Assembly (NCBI RefSeq): GCF_025231485.1
Contig: NZ_CP104003.1
Location: forward strand, 620,001-684,000
From: Salinirubellus salinus
GTDB taxonomy: Archaea; Halobacteriota; Halobacteria; Halobacteriales; Haloarculaceae
Length of the DNA: 64,000 nt
Reading direction: 5' to 3'
Shown here: positions 16,671 through 25,361 of the stretch, in pieces
How positions within the stretch are numbered: the stretch's first letter is position 1
Layout of the letters: each line of letters opens with the position of its first letter
The notes under the pieces: model-generated
What the model was told of the DNA's origin: nothing
What the model saw: the letters and a program-made list of their open reading frames with translations, nothing else
Database searches by the model: none
Program-made: the position numbers and the translations under genes

Positions 16671-17037
16671 CCGGTTCCGCCATCGACCGAGGGTAGGGTC
16701 CCCGTGGCGACGCTCTCGCCCTGACCCGACTCGACCCGTCCCTCGGGGGGCGTACCGGTCCGGCCCCCGGGACGAACGTCGGCTCCGAGGTGCTCCGACC
16801 GCGAGTGACAGTTCGAGTACCTGTTCTGTCTCACGATACGGACAGAACGACACCGAGGACCGTTATACAGTTCCTGTACGCAGTTATCAGGATACTTACT
16901 AATAGCGCCGGGGCGCTCGGGTCTGCCGTGGACGCTCCGTTACAGGGCACCTTCTGTGGACGACTCCGGTCGCTCCCGGCGAGTCGGCCGTCCACGTCGG
17001 CGCCCGGAGCGTCCGTCGCGGCTCAGGAGGACACGAG
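16671..17037 (+). promoter_or_regulatory. Regulatory region before the deacylase operon
   Basis: A 367-bp gene-free stretch. It holds a perfect inverted repeat GTTCTGTC (16823-16830) / GACAGAAC (16841-16848) with 18 bp between half-site centres, a TATA box TTATAC (16863-16868), a smaller TACAG/CTGTA dyad just after it, a GC-rich dyad at 16906-16919, and a Shine-Dalgarno AGGAGG (17025-17030) seven bases before the ATG at 17038. The repeat ends 14 bp upstream of the TATA box, a place suited to an operator. The message would carry a leader of about 145 nt, uncommon in haloarchaea. Confidence 0.55.
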
Positions 17038-18159
17038 ATGAGTTCCATACACGACACGCCACGGCCGTTCCGTTACGACGCGGAGGTCGACCCCGGCGAG
17101 GTTCGGCACATCCAGTACGAAGTGGGTGAGACGTACCTCGGCCGTCCGGTCGAGCTCCCGGTGACCATCATCAACGGCGAACACGCCGGCCCCCGGCTGT
17201 GCCTCTCGGCGGCCATCCACGGCGACGAGGTCAACGGCGTCAAGGTGCTCCAGGAGGTCGCCGACCGGTACGACCCGGCCGACCTCCACGGTACCATCGT
17301 CTGCCTGCACGTCGTGAACGTGCCCGGCTACATCGCCCAGCAGCGCTACCTCCCCATCTACGACCAGGACCTCAACCGGTCGTTCCCGGGGACTGAGGGC
17401 GGCTCGACCGCCTCGCGGATGGCCCGGGTCATCTGGGACCGGTTCGTCAGCAAGTGCGACATTGGGCTGGACTTCCACACCTCGACACGCAACCGGATGA
17501 CCGTCTTCCACGGCCGGGCGGACATGGAGGACGAGGGCATCCAGCGACTCGTCGAGGCGGCGGGCATCCCGCTCGTCATGTCCGGCCAGGGGAGTTCCGG
17601 GATGCTCCGTCGGGTGGCGACGGAGAACGGCACGCCAATCGTCACCGTCGAGATGGGCGAGGCGAACCGCTTCCAGCCGATGCTCATTGACCTCGGCGTG
17701 CAGGCCGTCGAGAACGTGCTGGCGGCCTACGAGATGTACCCCGAGGCGACACCACGGCGACCCGAGTTCCAGAAGGTCCTCACGAGCGACGACCAGAAGA
17801 AGTGGATCCGGGCCGACCACGGCGGGCTCGTGGAGATGAAGTGGGGACCGCTGCCCATCGTCGACGAGGGCGAGACCATCTGCGTCGTCTCCGACCACTT
17901 CAGGACCGAGGAGCACGTGGTCACCGCCCCGTTCGACGGCTTCCTCGCCGGTATCCTGGCGAACCCCCGGGTCCTCCCGGGACACCCGCTCGTCCACCTC
18001 GTCGAGATAACCGAGGAGGACCGCGAGCACGTGCGCCGCTCCTACGAACAGGTCGGCTTCGCCAGACACGGCACCTTCCACTGGATGGGGAAGATGGGCG
18101 AGCAGTTGGCCGAACCGCTCCTCGAAGACGGACCGGACGAGCACGCGGACGACGACTGA
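17038..18159 (+). CDS. Succinylglutamate desuccinylase / aspartoacylase family deacylase
   Basis: A 373-residue zinc carboxypeptidase-fold deacylase of the AstE/AspA family, which removes acyl groups from N-acyl amino acids. Zinc ligands are H61 and E64 in AIHGDEVNG and H147 in LDFHTST; DLNRSFPG (111-118) is the substrate-carboxylate motif and a Glu in VTVEMGE (about 217) fits the catalytic acid/base. A C-terminal beta domain (about 290-340) resembles the biotinyl-like lid of this family. It is the first gene of an operon with a DUF1254 protein (12 bp gap) and two BASS-like transporters. The true substrate is unknown. Confidence 0.85.
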   Translation: MSSIHDTPRPFRYDAEVDPGEVRHIQYEVGETYLGRPVELPVTIINGEHAGPRLCLSAAIHGDEVNGVKVLQEVADRYDPADLHGTIVCLHVVNVPGYIAQQRYLPIYDQDLNRSFPGTEGGSTASRMARVIWDRFVSKCDIGLDFHTSTRNRMTVFHGRADMEDEGIQRLVEAAGIPLVMSGQGSSGMLRRVATENGTPIVTVEMGEANRFQPMLIDLGVQAVENVLAAYEMYPEATPRRPEFQKVLTSDDQKKWIRADHGGLVEMKWGPLPIVDEGETICVVSDHFRTEEHVVTAPFDGFLAGILANPRVLPGHPLVHLVEITEEDREHVRRSYEQVGFARHGTFHWMGKMGEQLAEPLLEDGPDEHADDD

Positions 18160-18171
18160 CACACCCAACCC

Positions 18172-19584
18172 ATGGCAACTGCTATCGACCCCAAGATCGA
18201 ATCGCTCGCCGAAGACGCGTACCTGTACGGCCTCCAACAGGTCATCTTCTACGAGACACGCTACAATTACACCCAGAAGGAGGACAGCGACGTCTACGTC
18301 GGTATCAACCGGTGGGACCGGCCCAACGACGGCCAGCCGATAACGGCCGACTTCGAGGAGATCGTCACACCGAACGCGACCACGCTCTACGCGATGGCGT
18401 TCCTCGACCTCCAGGAGGAGCCGGTCGTCGTCGAGATGCCCGAGGTCACGGACCGGTACTTCTCGCTCCAGATGATGGACCAGTACGGGCAGTACTTCCA
18501 CTTCGCTGGTAACCAGTTCGACGGCACCGACGCCCGGTCGTACCTTATACTGCCGGACAGGTACGAGGGGCTGGTTCCGGGCGAGTTCCCCACGACCGAC
18601 GTCGTCGACGCACCGACGAAGACCGTCTTCGCCATCGTCCGCTACGCGCTCCACGATCCGACCGACGACGCCGAAGTCGCCCACGTCAACGACCTCCAGG
18701 AGCGGTCGACCATCACCCCGCTGGGCGAGTGGCTCGAGAACGACCACGCGGGCGTGCCACAGGCGGAACGGTCGGTCGTCCCAGGGGACTACGCGACGGT
18801 CCCGCGGATGGACGACCTCACGACCCGGCAGGTCGAGAAACAGACCGCGGAGGACTTCTTCACCCTCCTCGACCTCGTCCTGAACGACCCGAGCATGTCG
18901 CTCGTCGACGATTCGCTGGCGGAGCGAGAGATGCTCGACCGGCTGGCAGCGGTCGGCATCGGGCCGGGGATGGACTTCGAGTGGTCGGCACTCGACGGCC
19001 CCACGCAAGAGGCGTTGACCACCGGGGTCCAGAACGGCTTCGAGACGGTCAAGCGGACGGGCCGAGAGCGGCTCCAGGAGGTGAACGGCTGGATGTCGTT
19101 CGGAGCCGTTCGACGGGGGGCCTTCCGGACCGACTGGCTGACCCGCGCGGTCCTCGCCGACTTCGGCTGGGGCGGGCCGGACTGGATCGGCTCGCACACC
19201 GCGTTCTGGGGTTTCACCGACGCGAACGGCGACCCGCTGGACGGGTCGAAGCGCTACACCATCACGTTCGACCTGGACGACCTCCCGCCAGCGACCCAGT
19301 TCTGGTCGATACCCATCTACGACGAGCAGGGCTACTTCGTCGACAACGAACTCGACCGCTACAGCGTCAACTCGTTCATGCTCGACGAGGGGAGGCTCCA
19401 CGTCGACGGCGGCGAACTCGTCGTCTACGTCCAGCACGAGAGACCGAGCGACCCCGATGCGGCGGAGAACTGGCTCCCGGCGCCCGAAGAGGGCTTCCGC
19501 TTCACGGCCCGGTTCTACGGCCCGCGCTGGTCGCTGATCGACGGGTCGTACGAGATGCCCCCGGTGGTCCCCGAGGCGGAGTGA
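18172..19584 (+). CDS. DUF1254/DUF1214 domain protein
   Basis: A 470-residue two-domain protein: DUF1254 N-terminal (about 10-170, with YLYGLQQVIF and the NATTLYAMAFLDL block) and DUF1214 C-terminal (about 340-450, with RYTITFDLDDLPPATQFWSIPIYD and a final FTARFYGP). Bacterial homologues are often exported and linked to degradation or uptake clusters, but no reaction is established. This one has no signal peptide. It sits between the deacylase (12 bp) and the first BASS-like transporter (6 bp), so it is almost surely co-transcribed with both. Confidence 0.88.
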   Translation: MATAIDPKIESLAEDAYLYGLQQVIFYETRYNYTQKEDSDVYVGINRWDRPNDGQPITADFEEIVTPNATTLYAMAFLDLQEEPVVVEMPEVTDRYFSLQMMDQYGQYFHFAGNQFDGTDARSYLILPDRYEGLVPGEFPTTDVVDAPTKTVFAIVRYALHDPTDDAEVAHVNDLQERSTITPLGEWLENDHAGVPQAERSVVPGDYATVPRMDDLTTRQVEKQTAEDFFTLLDLVLNDPSMSLVDDSLAEREMLDRLAAVGIGPGMDFEWSALDGPTQEALTTGVQNGFETVKRTGRERLQEVNGWMSFGAVRRGAFRTDWLTRAVLADFGWGGPDWIGSHTAFWGFTDANGDPLDGSKRYTITFDLDDLPPATQFWSIPIYDEQGYFVDNELDRYSVNSFMLDEGRLHVDGGELVVYVQHERPSDPDAAENWLPAPEEGFRFTARFYGPRWSLIDGSYEMPPVVPEAE

Positions 19585-19590
19585 CCGACG

Positions 19591-20472
19591 ATGGCCGTCG
19601 TCCTGGAATCGCTCGCGACGCTGTCGGTGCTCGTGTTCGTCGTCACCAGCATGCTGGCGATGGGGCTCAGCCTCACCGTCGGCCAGATACTCGACCCGCT
19701 CGGTGACCTGCGGCTCGTGGCGAAGGCGCTGGTCGCCAACTTCGTCCTCGTCCCCATCGTCGCGTACCTGATACTCCTCATGATTCCACTCACGGAGGCA
19801 CAGTCGGTCGGGCTGATACTGCTGGCGACGGCCGCGGGCGCACCGTTCCTCCCGAAACTCGTTGAGGTGGCGAAGGCCGACGTGGCCTTCGGCGTCGGCC
19901 TGATGGTGCTCCTGATGGTGGTGACGGTCGCGTACGTCCCCATCGTGCTCCCGTTCCTCCTGCCCGGCGTGCAGGTGAACCCACTGGAGATCGCCAGTTC
20001 GCTCGTCGTCCTGATGCTCCTGCCGCTGGCCGCCGGCCTGTTCGTGAACGCCCGCTACGGCGACACGGCCGAGCGCCTCCAGCCGACCGTGAACCAGGTG
20101 TCCACCACCGCGCTCGTGTTTCTGGTGGTGCTGATGCTGGTCCTCAACTTCGAGACGCTACTCAGCGTCGTCGGGACCGGGGTCCTCGTCGCGTTCGCGA
20201 TACTCATCGCCGTCTCGCTCGCCGTGGGCTGGCTGCTGGGTGGACCGGCGGCGGAGACCAGGCCGGTACTCGGACTCGGCACGGCACAGCGGAACGTCGC
20301 CGCCGCGCTCGTGGTCGGGGCGGCGAACTTCGACGACCCGAACGTCGTCGTGATGCTCGTCGTCGGGGCGACGCTGATGGGCCTGCTCATCGTCCTCGCG
20401 GGCGAACTGGGACGACGCACCGGGCGACAGCAGCCGTTGCCAATCACAGAGGAGGCGACCTATGAGGACTGA
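19591..20472 (+). CDS. BASS-type (bile acid:sodium symporter family) membrane transporter
   Basis: A 293-residue membrane protein of nine or ten helices related to the bile acid:sodium symporter superfamily, which moves organic anions (bile acids, pyruvate, sulfated steroids) with sodium. The family signs are MLAMGLSLTVGQI after helix 1, the crossover segment ATAAGAPFLPKLVEVAKAD (about 77-95) and LGLGTAQRNVAAALVVGA (about 229-246). It follows the DUF1254 gene by 6 bp and is followed by a related protein at 20543, making a tandem pair. The substrate is unknown; the context suggests an organic acid or an acylated or sulfated compound. Confidence 0.8.
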   Translation: MAVVLESLATLSVLVFVVTSMLAMGLSLTVGQILDPLGDLRLVAKALVANFVLVPIVAYLILLMIPLTEAQSVGLILLATAAGAPFLPKLVEVAKADVAFGVGLMVLLMVVTVAYVPIVLPFLLPGVQVNPLEIASSLVVLMLLPLAAGLFVNARYGDTAERLQPTVNQVSTTALVFLVVLMLVLNFETLLSVVGTGVLVAFAILIAVSLAVGWLLGGPAAETRPVLGLGTAQRNVAAALVVGAANFDDPNVVVMLVVGATLMGLLIVLAGELGRRTGRQQPLPITEEATYED

Positions 20473-20542
20473 CCCGGCCACCGTTCCCCCCGTCACGGTC
20501 GGTCGGTGTCGTCACCGGACTCGCATCGGAGGGTGAGCGGTC

Positions 20543-21472
20543 GTGCTGTCGGCCCTCGGTCCAGTCGTCGACGCGCTGTTCCTCGTGCTGGGCCGTCTCC
20601 AGGGGCTCCTCGTCGTGATCTCCATCGTGTGCATCATGGCCGCGATGGGGACCCAGTTGACCCGCGGCGACGTCCTTCGAACCATCCGGGAGTACGCCCT
20701 CGTCACGCGCTGGCTGGTCGCGAACCTGCTCGCGGTCCCCCTGTTCGCGCTCGTCCTCGGCGTCGTGTTCGGCCTCCCAGAACCCATCCTCGTCGGCCTG
20801 TTGCTCGTCGCCGTCGCGCCCGGTGCGCCGTTCATCCCGCAGCTCGTCGCGATGACCGGCGCGAACTCCCACGAGGCGACCCGGCTGACCGCCGCCCTCA
20901 CCATCGTCGCCACGATGACCGTGCCGCTGTTGGTCGCGTTCACGCTGGCGCTGCTCGACGTCGATACCCGCTTCGCACCCTGGCGGTTCCTCCTCCCGCT
21001 GCTGGTGGTACTCGTGGTCCCGCTGTTCGTCGGTGGGTACCTTCGAGACCGGAGGCCGGCGTTCGCATCGGCACTCGCTCCCCGACTCACGGCACTCTCC
21101 AACCTGACGCTGCTCGCGGCGCTCGTCGTCGTGCCGCTCTTGGACCCCGGAGCGACGCTCCGCGTGTTCGCCACGCTGCTCGGGACGGGGGCGCTGCTCG
21201 TGATGGCGGTGTTCGTGCTGCTGACGATCCTCGTCGGGTGGGTCGTGGGCGGGCCGACTCGCCAGAACCGACGGATACTCGCACTCGGGACGGCGGGGCG
21301 GAACGTCAACGTCGCGCTGTTCATCGCGACGGGTGCGTTCCCCGCCTCGGAGGCGGACGCCAGCATCGTCGCGTTCGCCGTGGTCATGCTGGTCGTGTCA
21401 CTGCTCGTCGTCTGGTTCTGGCGGCGGAGCCCACTCGCCGAGCGCGTCGGACCGACCGCCGAGCAAGGATGA
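20543..21472 (+). CDS. BASS-type membrane transporter, second of a tandem pair
   Basis: A 309-residue membrane protein with the same plan as its upstream neighbour: an early AAMGTQLTRGDV segment, VAVAPGAPFIPQLVAMTGAN in the crossover, and LALGTAGRNVNVALFIATGA near the end. It begins at GTG 20543. The two copies differ enough to be old paralogues, and they could form a heteromer or serve different substrates. The 3' end faces the arylsulfatase across 64 bp. Confidence 0.8.
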   Translation: MLSALGPVVDALFLVLGRLQGLLVVISIVCIMAAMGTQLTRGDVLRTIREYALVTRWLVANLLAVPLFALVLGVVFGLPEPILVGLLLVAVAPGAPFIPQLVAMTGANSHEATRLTAALTIVATMTVPLLVAFTLALLDVDTRFAPWRFLLPLLVVLVVPLFVGGYLRDRRPAFASALAPRLTALSNLTLLAALVVVPLLDPGATLRVFATLLGTGALLVMAVFVLLTILVGWVVGGPTRQNRRILALGTAGRNVNVALFIATGAFPASEADASIVAFAVVMLVVSLLVVWFWRRSPLAERVGPTAEQG

Positions 21473-21536
21473 GCGGGTCGGGACAGTGTGGCCCCGCCCC
21501 GGAACCGTCAGCGGGCCACGGCGAGGGCCACCGTCC

Positions 21537-23855
21537 TCACTCTCTCGCCATGATACGGTCCAGTTCGGCCTCCTCGTGGACGAACGGCTCACCGCTGACG
21601 TCCACCGTGACGCGCGCGATATCGCCCGTGAACGCGAACGGCGTCTGCTCGCGGTAGACATCGGTGACGGCGTTCACGCTGTCCTTCCCACAGCTCAACC
21701 CGGCGGTGAGGCCGGTCGTGATGGGGGTCGTGACGGGCACCTCGCCTTCGCCGACCTGCCGGTCGTCGTAGAACAACCGGACGGTCCCGGGGACGCCCTT
21801 GCCGGTCGAGAGATCCGGTTCACCGGTCGCCTCGAACTCCATGCGGACCGACACGTCGCCCTCCGGAAGCGGCTCGTCGGCGACCACCTCGTACTCGTCG
21901 ACGCCGACGTAGTTGTGGACGTACACGAGGCGGTTGTCCGTCACGTACAGACTGTAGCCGCCCGACCGGCTCCCGTGCGCGAGCAGGGCGCCTTCCGCAC
22001 CACCGACCGGAATCGTCAGGTCGGCGGTGATGCTGTGGTCGCGGTTGAACACCTTGACCGCGGCGTTCTCGGGGATGTATTGGCCGCCGGGGTGGTAGAC
22101 GTACTGCTCGCGCGGTTTCCCGGGTTGGGGGCGGGCCTCGGCGAAGCGCTGGACGCTGCGGCCGTCGAGCGGCAGCACGTCGTGCTTGCCGGCTTCGGTC
22201 CACCAGAGCTGGGCGAGTTCGAGCACCTTCTCCGGGTGTTCGCTCGCCACGTCGTTCGCCTCCGCGAAGTCCTCCTCGACGTGGTAGAGCTCCCAGCCCG
22301 AGTCCTCTATGGTGGTCGCCGAGAGGGCCTCGGTGGTCATCGGCTCGCCGAACGGCCACGGGCGGACGGCGCGCCAGCCGTCGTGGTAGATCGCTCGGGT
22401 GCCGAGCATCTCGAAGTACTGGGTGACGTGCTGTTCGGGGGCGTCGGGTTCGTCGAAGGTGTAGGCGAAACTCGTCCCCTCGATGGGCGACTGAGAGTAG
22501 CCCTTGACCTCCTCCGGCGGGTCGATGCCGACCGCCTCGTAGATGGTCGGGGCGACGTCGATGGCGTGGACGAACTGCTCGCGCACCTCGCCACGGGCGT
22601 CGATTCCCTCGGGCCACGAGACGACGAGCGGGTCGCTCGCGCCGCCGCGGTAGGTCTCTCGCTTCCAGCGACGGAACGGCGTGTTCCCGGCCCACGTCCA
22701 CCCCCACGGGTAGTGGTTGAAGTACTCGGGGCCGCCGAGGTCGTCCATCGCTTCGAGGTTCTCCTCGAGGTCCTCGGGGACGTTGTTGAAGAAGCGGTTC
22801 TCGTCGACGGAGCCGGTCGGGCCGCCCTCTGCGCTGGCACCGTTGTCCGAGACCAGCATCACGAGCGTGTTGTCCAGTTCGCCGAGTTCCTCGAGGTAGT
22901 CGAGTACCTTCCCGATCTGCGCGTCGGCGTGTTCGAGGAACCCGGCGAACACCTCCATCATCCGACTGTAGAGGCGCTGTTCGTCCTCGGAGAGCGAGTC
23001 CCAGCGCTGGACGTCCTCGTTCTGCGGCGAGAGTTCGGTGTCCTCGGGGACGACGCCGGCCTTCTTCTGCTGTTCGAGGATCTGCTCGCGAGCCTGGTCC
23101 CAGCCCATGTCGAACTCGCCCTCGTACTTCTCGATGTACTCCTCGGGGACCTGGTGGGGGGCGTGACAGGCGCCCGGACAGAAGTACGTGAAGAAGGGTT
23201 TGTCGGGGTCGACCTGCTTGGCGTCGCCGATGAACTCGATGGCGCGCTGGGCGAGGTCCTCCGTGAGGTGGTAGCCCTCCTCCGGTCGTGCTGGGGGCTC
23301 GGTCTGGTGATTGTCGTGGATCAGCGCCGGCGTGTACTGGTCGGTGTCGCCGCCGAGGAAGCCGTAGAACCGCTCGTAGCCGCGGTTGAGCGGCCACTGG
23401 TCGTAGGGGCCGGCGGCGCTCGTCGATTCGGCGGGGGTGAGGTGCCACTTGCCGAGCGCGTAGGTGCTGTAGCCCTCTTCGACGAGGGCCTCCGAGACCA
23501 TCCCGTTCTCGTGGGGGATGTGCCCGTTGTAGCCGGGGAAGCCCGTTGAAACCTCGGTGATGGCGGCCATCCCGTTCGAGTGGTGGTTCCGGCCGGTCAT
23601 CAGGCACGAGCGCGTCGGCGAGCAGAGCGCCGTCGTGTGGAAGTTGTTGTACCGCAGCCCGTTCTCGGCGAGGCGGTCGATGTTCGGCGTGTCGATGAGG
23701 CCGCCGTAACAGCCCAGCTGGCCGAAGCCGACGTCGTCGAGGGTAATCAGCAGGACGTTCGGGGCGTCCTCGGGGGCGCGAGTCTCCTCGGGCCACCACG
23801 GTTCCGATTCGTCGTACGTACGGCCGATGTGGCCGTGAAATTCTCGTTCTGGCAT
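21537..23855 (-). CDS. Cytosolic arylsulfatase (formylglycine type)
   Basis: A 772-residue sulfatase of the alkaline phosphatase superfamily, which hydrolyses sulfate esters. Metal ligands D40 and D41 (ITLDDVGFGQLG) and the formylglycine motif CSPTRS with C78 are intact, followed by GKWHL and VSDNGAS blocks. It is of the long form with a C-terminal beta domain (about 560-770), like mycobacterial AtsA. There is no signal peptide, so the substrate must be imported. Activation needs a formylglycine-generating enzyme, which is not in this window. It converges on the deacylase/BASS operon and could use its transporters. Confidence 0.93.
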   Translation of the reverse strand: MPEREFHGHIGRTYDESEPWWPEETRAPEDAPNVLLITLDDVGFGQLGCYGGLIDTPNIDRLAENGLRYNNFHTTALCSPTRSCLMTGRNHHSNGMAAITEVSTGFPGYNGHIPHENGMVSEALVEEGYSTYALGKWHLTPAESTSAAGPYDQWPLNRGYERFYGFLGGDTDQYTPALIHDNHQTEPPARPEEGYHLTEDLAQRAIEFIGDAKQVDPDKPFFTYFCPGACHAPHQVPEEYIEKYEGEFDMGWDQAREQILEQQKKAGVVPEDTELSPQNEDVQRWDSLSEDEQRLYSRMMEVFAGFLEHADAQIGKVLDYLEELGELDNTLVMLVSDNGASAEGGPTGSVDENRFFNNVPEDLEENLEAMDDLGGPEYFNHYPWGWTWAGNTPFRRWKRETYRGGASDPLVVSWPEGIDARGEVREQFVHAIDVAPTIYEAVGIDPPEEVKGYSQSPIEGTSFAYTFDEPDAPEQHVTQYFEMLGTRAIYHDGWRAVRPWPFGEPMTTEALSATTIEDSGWELYHVEEDFAEANDVASEHPEKVLELAQLWWTEAGKHDVLPLDGRSVQRFAEARPQPGKPREQYVYHPGGQYIPENAAVKVFNRDHSITADLTIPVGGAEGALLAHGSRSGGYSLYVTDNRLVYVHNYVGVDEYEVVADEPLPEGDVSVRMEFEATGEPDLSTGKGVPGTVRLFYDDRQVGEGEVPVTTPITTGLTAGLSCGKDSVNAVTDVYREQTPFAFTGDIARVTVDVSGEPFVHEEAELDRIMARE

Positions 23856-24261
23856 ACGTCTATGTCACGGCGCGTTCGGCCGAGCCGAGTCGGCCCCGCT
23901 CGGCACCGAACCGCTCGGACCGAGTCTCGAGGCTCCCCGGCGTCGAGCAGGCGTCAGCGCCGACAGCATGCCTTGGCGACAGCCGATTATAGTTATGAAA
24001 CGCCGATGAGATGTAAGGGGACTCCTACTCTCGAGAGAAGCTCGAATCCTGGCGACACTGTGGGTGTAATCCGCACGCTGAAACACATAGCAGACTGAAT
24101 CGGGGCCATCCGCTCACGGGGAGGAGTCGACTCGAGGCACACAGCCAGTAATGTAATATTACGATTACTTGGGCCGTCCTGTCGTCGACCCGTCTTCCCC
24201 CGGTCGCCGCTCGACGCCGTCGGGACGGGCGGGGGCGACCGGACGGTGACCGGGTCTCGGT
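23856..24261. other. 406-bp spacer upstream of the arylsulfatase
   Basis: No convincing gene is seen. An AT-rich patch around 23985-23998 contains a minus-strand CTATAAT that could be the sulfatase TATA box, giving a leader of about 110 nt. A dyad lies at 24147-24169: outer arms AGTAAT and ATTACT around the perfect palindrome GTAATATTAC (24153-24162). GAGTCGACTC at 24124-24133 is a short palindrome of doubtful meaning. Confidence 0.4.
24147..24169. promoter_or_regulatory. AT-rich dyad, possible operator
   Basis: In very GC-rich surroundings, a 23-base element carries arms AGTAAT and ATTACT around GTAATATTAC. It is about 290 bp upstream of the sulfatase start and about 90 bp after the end of the DtxR-type regulator gene. 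Its target regulator is not known. Confidence 0.35.
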
Positions 24262-24711
24262 TCAGTCGGCCGGTTCGCTCACCTCCAGCCCGAGGTCCTC
24301 ACAGAGCAGCGAGCAGACGTCCGCCTCGGCGTCGAAGCAGTCCGGGCAGTTCGGCGACCGGTCGATGATGGTGTCCAGTCGCTCGCCGACCCGCTCGTCG
24401 ATGACGCTCTCGAGCTGGCGGGCCTCCATCCGGAAGTCGTCCTCGACCTCCAGCACCTCGACGAGGAACCGCTCGATGATGCAGTAGGTCTCCAGCGCCG
24501 AGCGGGCCATCCGGATGCCGTCGTCGGTCAGCGAGACGCCCTTGTACTTCTCGTGGTCGGCGAGACCGCGCTCCTCGAGCTTCCCGATCATCTCGTTCGC
24601 ACTCGCGGGTGAGACGCCGAGCCGGTCGGCCACCTTCCCGGTCGAGGCGGGGCCGTCCTCCTGTCGCTGGACGAGGTAAATCGCCTTCAGGTACTGGTTC
24701 TGCGTGTTCAC
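24262..24711 (-). CDS. DtxR/MntR-family metal-dependent transcriptional regulator
   Basis: A 149-residue regulator with an N-terminal winged helix (about 1-65: YLKAIYLVQRQEDGPASTGKVADRLGVSPASANEMIGKLEERGL) and a DtxR-type metal-binding and dimerisation domain (about 66-149). The end has an added Cys motif, NCPDCFDAEADVC. Such proteins sense Fe(II) or Mn(II). The GTG at 24711 gives the family start MNTQNQYLKAIY; GTG 24720 would add three residues. It follows the ferritin-like gene by 28 bp on the same strand, which points to iron. Confidence 0.88.
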   Translation of the reverse strand: MNTQNQYLKAIYLVQRQEDGPASTGKVADRLGVSPASANEMIGKLEERGLADHEKYKGVSLTDDGIRMARSALETYCIIERFLVEVLEVEDDFRMEARQLESVIDERVGERLDTIIDRSPNCPDCFDAEADVCSLLCEDLGLEVSEPAD

Positions 24712-24739
24712 GCCGACCACCTGTCGCTGTCGTTCGTGT

Positions 24740-25222
24740 TCATTCGCGTGCCTCCATCAGTTTCGTGACTCGTTCGACGCCGTCGGCCTCGTCCTCGCGG
24801 ATACCCCGGAGCACCTCGAGCAGGTGCTCGCGGTCCACGCCGAACCTGACGTCGGAGCTCTCGATGGCTCCGATGAGGTCGTCGTAGAACTTGTAGGCCG
24901 TCTCCTCGTTGGCGAGCTGGTCGTACAGCACCCCGTCGGTGTTCGTGTCGGGCTCGTAGCGTGCGGCCACCAGCTGCTCGATCTCCTCGTAGGCGACCGG
25001 GTCGGCGTCGAGTTCGTCGACCAGTCGTTCCAGCTGGGCTCGGTGCCCGGCCGACTCCTCGGCGGCCTCCTTCAGCAGTTCGATGGTCGGCTCGTCCAGC
25101 TCGTCGTCCAGTCGCTCGTGGTGCTGGTGGGCGCGGGCCTCGACCACCTCCTCCAGCACCATCCCGATCTGGAGGAGCCGTGCGAGCTGGTGGTCCGACG
25201 CGACGGGGTACGAGAGGCTCAC
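24740..25222 (-). CDS. Ferritin-like / rubrerythrin-like domain protein
   Basis: A 160-residue all-helical protein. The helices carry Glu and His at the spacing of a ferritin-like di-iron site: EEVVEARAHQHHE (about 24-36), EESAGHRAQLE (about 54-64), LANEETAYKFYDDL (about 103-116) and IREDEADGVERV (about 141-152). Iron storage or detoxification is likely. It starts at GTG 25222, preceded four bases away by a strong Shine-Dalgarno match GAGGTGA (25227-25233). The DtxR-type regulator follows in the same transcript, so the pair probably forms an iron-response unit. Confidence 0.75.
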   Translation of the reverse strand: MSLSYPVASDHQLARLLQIGMVLEEVVEARAHQHHERLDDELDEPTIELLKEAAEESAGHRAQLERLVDELDADPVAYEEIEQLVAARYEPDTNTDGVLYDQLANEETAYKFYDDLIGAIESSDVRFGVDREHLLEVLRGIREDEADGVERVTKLMEARE

Positions 25223-25361
25223 GCGCTCACCTCGCGGCCTCTCGCCGTCCGGTCGTCGGGCGGTGCGACACTCATGTCCACGGCTGGGGTTCGCGGCGAC
25301 TTAAGGGGTTCCCTTGGCCGGGTCGCCACGACTTTTTCAGCCGTGCCCGAGAAGGCCCGGT

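Noticed and set aside
17023-19437. A 804-codon minus-strand open frame opposite the deacylase and DUF1254 genes
   Set aside because: The plus-strand genes have clear domains. The antisense translation has no domain and a biased composition.
24001-24098. A short coding frame in the spacer upstream of the sulfatase
   Set aside because: The frame has no typical acidic haloarchaeal composition, no promoter at the right distance and no recognisable domain.
24124-24133. GAGTCGACTC palindrome
   Set aside because: Short palindromes of this kind (TCGA core) are expected by chance in GC-rich haloarchaeal DNA.
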